The notes below the pieces were generated by a model. It had not been told where the DNA came from and ran no database searches. It worked only from the letters and a program-made list of their open reading frames with translations. Positions 61,635 to 64,000 of a stretch of DNA of 64,000 bases are shown in pieces. This stretch comes from Sulfuritalea sp. GTDB lineage: Bacteria > Pseudomonadota > Gammaproteobacteria > Burkholderiales > Rhodocyclaceae. Each line of letters starts with the position of its first letter. The first letter of the stretch is position 1. The position numbers were made by a program, and so were the translations under genes. Location of the stretch: contig JALNZB010000006.1 of the NCBI GenBank assembly GCA_023229545.1, positions 1 to 64,000 on the forward strand, read 5' to 3'.

Positions 61635-62387
61635 ATGGCCAGGGCGACGTGTCTTGGCCTGCTGACTGCCGGCCTTCTCGTACATACTGCATTCGCGTCG
61701 GACGACGCCGCGCAGGTTTCCAGTTCGGACGCCTCGTTGCCGGCGCATCGGAGCGCAGTCGTTCGCTCCACCTCCGGCTCGCAATCCGTGACGGCACATC
61801 GTTCAAAACGGGCGAACTTCGAGCGGGAGCGCGCGTCCCAAAACGCCCGGTACGTCGCCAACTGGGTCGTCGATTCGGGCGACAATCTCGGCATGCCATT
61901 CGTGATAGTCGACAAAGTGGACGCCAAGGTGTTCATATTCCATGCCGATGGTCGGCTGCGTGGCGCCGCCCCGGCGTTGCTCGGCCTGGCACGAGGTGAT
62001 GACACCGTCCCGGGCATTGGCGACCGCAAATTATCGACCATCCGCCCCGACGAACGCACGACACCGAGCGGTCGTTTCGTAGCCGCACTGGGCCGCAATT
62101 TGCGCGGCGAGGAAATTCTCTGGGTGGACTACGACACCGCTCTCTCGATGCATCGAGTGATCACGACCAACCCCAAGGAGCACCGCGCCCTGCGCCTGGC
62201 CACCCCGACGCCGCTCGATAACCGCATATCCTATGGTTGCATCAATGTGCCGGTGAAATTCTATGAAGATGTACTACACCCGGCGTTTACCGGAACGGAT
62301 GGCATTGTCTATGTGCTGCCGGAAATCATGTCGGTCCGCGAAGTCTTCGGCTCGTATGATGTAGAGGAAAACGCACGACGCCTTTAA
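61635..62387 (+). CDS. L,D-transpeptidase-like protein with variant catalytic motif
   Basis: 250 residues from the ATG at 61635, which gives a good signal peptide (MARATCLGLLTAGLLVHTAF); upstream ATGs at 61527 and 61569 would add a basic extension. The YkuD-type domain has FVIVDKVDAKVFIFHADG, the upstream His in ALSMHRVITT and the nucleophile motif ISYGCINVPVKFYED, in which the usual His of SHGC is Tyr. Family members cross-link peptidoglycan or attach outer-membrane lipoproteins. Confidence 0.85.
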   Translation: MARATCLGLLTAGLLVHTAFASDDAAQVSSSDASLPAHRSAVVRSTSGSQSVTAHRSKRANFERERASQNARYVANWVVDSGDNLGMPFVIVDKVDAKVFIFHADGRLRGAAPALLGLARGDDTVPGIGDRKLSTIRPDERTTPSGRFVAALGRNLRGEEILWVDYDTALSMHRVITTNPKEHRALRLATPTPLDNRISYGCINVPVKFYEDVLHPAFTGTDGIVYVLPEIMSVREVFGSYDVEENARRL

Positions 62388-62410
62388 TACGCTGCGGCGC
62401 GGGGCCACGA

Positions 62411-62608
62411 CTACTTCTTGTTGCCCTTTGCCGTGTCCTGGATGCTTTCACCGGCTTTTTCGATCTGCTGTCCGACTTTCTCGACGGCCTTGTCGGCTTC
62501 CTTGCCAGCCCTTTCCGCCGGGCCTTCCTGCTTCTGGCAGCCGGACAGTGCCGCAAGCAAGGCACTCATGACCACAACTGCGCTGACGGTCTGACGTAGT
62601 TTCATCAT
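62411..62608 (-). CDS. Small entericidin-like/amphipathic lipoprotein
   Basis: 65 residues from the double ATG at 62608/62605 after AGGAGACAG. Lipobox LAALSGCQ; the mature part is a Lys/Glu-rich amphipathic helix (AERAGKEADKAVEKVGQQIE). Such small lipoproteins are common in betaproteobacterial envelope-stress loci. No specific function is assigned. Confidence 0.8.
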   Translation of the reverse strand: MMKLRQTVSAVVVMSALLAALSGCQKQEGPAERAGKEADKAVEKVGQQIEKAGESIQDTAKGNKK

Positions 62609-62738
62609 TTCTGTCTCCTGGGTGATTCGCTCGTACGAAAGCAAGAGCGACCTTGTCGGTCACTCTCGCCTCGGAATTGCAACAGTCGGCGACCGCGACA
62701 CGCCGACCTGTCAGGTCAGGCGCATCGCGTGCCGATCA

Positions 62739-62954
62739 TCATTTGTTGACTTCGTGGCCGATGACGCCGCCAACCACTGCACCGGCAGCCGTTCCGACCG
62801 TGCTGCCGCCGGTAAGAATGGCACCGCCCACCGCACCAGCGCCGGCGCCGATTGCGGTGTTCTTGTCCTGCTGTGACATGCCGGCACAACCCACCACACC
62901 CAGCAGCATTGCCGCAGCAAGCGTACTGATCGCAAATCTCTGTATCGTTTTCAT
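62739..62954 (-). CDS. Glycine-zipper lipoprotein (OsmB/YMGG-like)
   Basis: 71 residues. Lipoprotein signal with LLGVVGCAG, then a glycine zipper (AIGAGAGAVGGAILTGGS, GTAAGAVVGGVIGHEVNK). Likely outer-membrane-associated, stress-type protein. ATG at 62954 preceded by AGAGGTAA. Confidence 0.88.
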   Translation of the reverse strand: MKTIQRFAISTLAAAMLLGVVGCAGMSQQDKNTAIGAGAGAVGGAILTGGSTVGTAAGAVVGGVIGHEVNK

Positions 62955-63013
62955 GGAATTACCTCTTTATCAATTGTTGAGTTTCAGGTGCTGCTTGTCT
63001 GCTCGTGTATGAC

Positions 63014-63628
63014 TTACGACTTGCCAAAGTCCATTTTGGCGACGGCCAGGCAGTGATTCCTGGCCTCCGCCGCGTACACATCGCACTTCTCTTTTGCCAC
63101 TTTGTACTGCGCCTCGAGCGTGCTTGCGGCGGCATCCTTGCGCGCCTCGGCGGACGTTTCCCTCGCATCGCTGCGCGCATCGGCGGACTTTCCGTTAGCC
63201 TTGGCGTTTGCATCCGCTATCTTCATTTGCGCCTTGGCGTCTGCCTTGGCGGTCGTCTTCGCCGCCTTCGCCTCCTCCACGCAAACATCCTTGGCGGTGC
63301 CGGCCTTGTCGTCACAACGCTCCCTGGCCACCGAATAGTCGGCCTCGGCCTTGGCGACGCGGGCCTTGTAGTGGGTATTCACGGACGGCTTGTAGCTGGC
63401 CGCGAGGTCGGCCAGTGCGATCTTTTCGTTGCCCTTGGCCTCCGCCACGCAGATGTCGTTGGCGTTGCCCGACAACGACGAGCAAGCCGTCTTTGCCGAC
63501 TTGTACTCGGTCGATATCTTGTCCTTGCCAGCCTTGTAGTCATCCTTCGACATGTTTTCCGCCATGGCGCCGGCGCTGAATGCCAGACTGACCGCAAGCG
63601 CGATCGCATTGATGTTGAGTTTGTTCAT
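63014..63628 (-). CDS. Periplasmic protein with repeated Cys-pair helical units, unknown
   Basis: 204 residues. Signal peptide (INAIALAVSLAFSAGAMAEN), then almost entirely Ala/Lys/Asp helical sequence. Three related units each carry a Cys pair: ACSSLSGNANDICVAEAKG, RCDDKAGTAKDVCVEEAKA and KCDVYAAEARNHCLAVAK, with Cys-x(8-11)-Cys spacing. This looks like an internally duplicated coiled coil closed by disulfides. I do not assign a function. ATG at 63628 after GAGGGAAC. Confidence 0.8.
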   Translation of the reverse strand: MNKLNINAIALAVSLAFSAGAMAENMSKDDYKAGKDKISTEYKSAKTACSSLSGNANDICVAEAKGNEKIALADLAASYKPSVNTHYKARVAKAEADYSVARERCDDKAGTAKDVCVEEAKAAKTTAKADAKAQMKIADANAKANGKSADARSDARETSAEARKDAAASTLEAQYKVAKEKCDVYAAEARNHCLAVAKMDFGKS

Positions 63629-63651
63629 TTTTGTTCCCTCAGGGTTAGCGA

Positions 63652-64000
63652 CTACTTGGCGATCCGGGTGCCGATCACTTCGATATCAACGCGGCGATCC
63701 GGTTGCAGACAGGCAATCACCTTGGCGCTCTTGGCACCGAGGCATTCGTCGGCCTTGGTCACGGGCTGCGTTTCGCCCCTGCCCTCGGTCTGAATGCGAT
63801 TCGCTTCAATACCCTTGCTCAGCAAATAGGTCTTTACCGCCGCTGCGCGATTTTCCGACAGACGCTGGTTGTAGTTGTCCGAACCAAAGCGGTCGGCATG
63901 TCCGACGGCCATGATCACTTCAGGCTTGATGTCCTTGCTCTTGGCGACGAAGTCGTCCAGTGCCGCCTTTCCCGCTGGGCGCAGATCCGACTTGTTGAAA
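63652..64000 (-). CDS. OmpA-family C-terminal domain, 5' end beyond window
   Basis: 116 codons visible. Peptidoglycan-binding OmpA domain: VIMAVGHADRFGSDNYNQRL, SENRAAAVKTYLLSKGI and RRVDIEV, with an inserted Cys pair (ADECLGAKSAKVIACLQ) typical of betaproteobacterial OmpA proteins. It anchors the outer membrane to the cell wall. The barrel or N-terminal part is outside the window. Confidence 0.93.
   Translation of the reverse strand, partial: FNKSDLRPAGKAALDDFVAKSKDIKPEVIMAVGHADRFGSDNYNQRLSENRAAAVKTYLLSKGIEANRIQTEGRGETQPVTKADECLGAKSAKVIACLQPDRRVDIEVIGTRIAK

Overview
The window is a GC-rich stretch of chromosome from a betaproteobacterium. The order tig-clpP-clpX-lon with ppiD nearby, tRNA-Val beside thrS-infC, the Aat/Bpt pair, the HpnC/D/E squalene genes and the AcuI/PrpE pair fit Rhodocyclales or a close relative. 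That placement is inference from gene content and order. No rRNA and no CRISPR array were seen.

Layout. 1-5.5 kb: infC (cut by the window edge), thrS, tRNA-Val(GAC), prpE and acuI, all on the minus strand. 5.6-10.7 kb: an NlpC/P60 hydrolase, two N-end-rule aminoacyl-tRNA-protein transferases, an orphan solute-binding lipoprotein and fabI. 10.7-23.7 kb: a type I secretion cluster (HlyB-type ABC exporter, HlyD-type adaptor, a 2746-residue RTX/Ig-like/cadherin-like surface protein, a two-helix membrane protein and two remnants of a second RTX gene). 23.8-36.6 kb: the protein quality-control block ppiD, lon, clpX, clpP and tig, split by a ~4.8 kb integrated element (25.8-30.56 kb) sitting in the 3' end of tRNA-Val(TAC). 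36.8-39.7 kb: hpnC, hpnD, hpnE. 39.8-47.5 kb: YbbA-like ATPase, TesA, MnmH, a methyltransferase, a class III cyclase fused to hemerythrin, a Pat-type lysine acetyltransferase and Tag. 47.6-62.4 kb: an envelope and secretion region with MBL-fold hydrolase, MipA/OmpV, RcnB-like, PA2778/PA2779-like genes, a two-partner secretion locus with one TpsB and two oppositely oriented TpsA exoproteins, and an L,D-transpeptidase. 62.4-64 kb: small envelope-stress genes and a truncated OmpA-family gene.

The two signals most worth following are these. (1) The small integrated element encodes a tyrosine integrase, an AlpA-type regulator, a rolling-circle (HUH-like) replication protein split over two overlapping ORFs, a small OB-fold/ssDNA-binding candidate, an unknown protein and a secreted Sel1-like plus retropepsin-like protease. 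It has three 21-bp-phased iterons, a GC-rich hairpin that could be a replication origin, arm-type repeats at both ends and a 19-bp tRNA-derived direct repeat. No capsid, Zot or conjugation gene is visible. (2) An exact 16-bp dyad TGTGCG-N4-CGCACA occurs four times within 5.4 kb. It precedes the RcnB-MipA operon, the PA2779-PA2778 operon, the shared TpsA1/secreted-protein promoter region, and TpsB. It has CRP-family geometry and lies 20-21 bp upstream of -10-like hexamers, so it looks like an undescribed envelope/secretion regulon.

Other notable structure: a perfect 524-bp direct duplication inside the RTX gene, a dispersed 22-bp intergenic repeat (four copies), about 715 bp of near-identical inverted sequence shared by the two TpsA genes, and Pat together with its classical substrate type PrpE in one window next to a cyclase.
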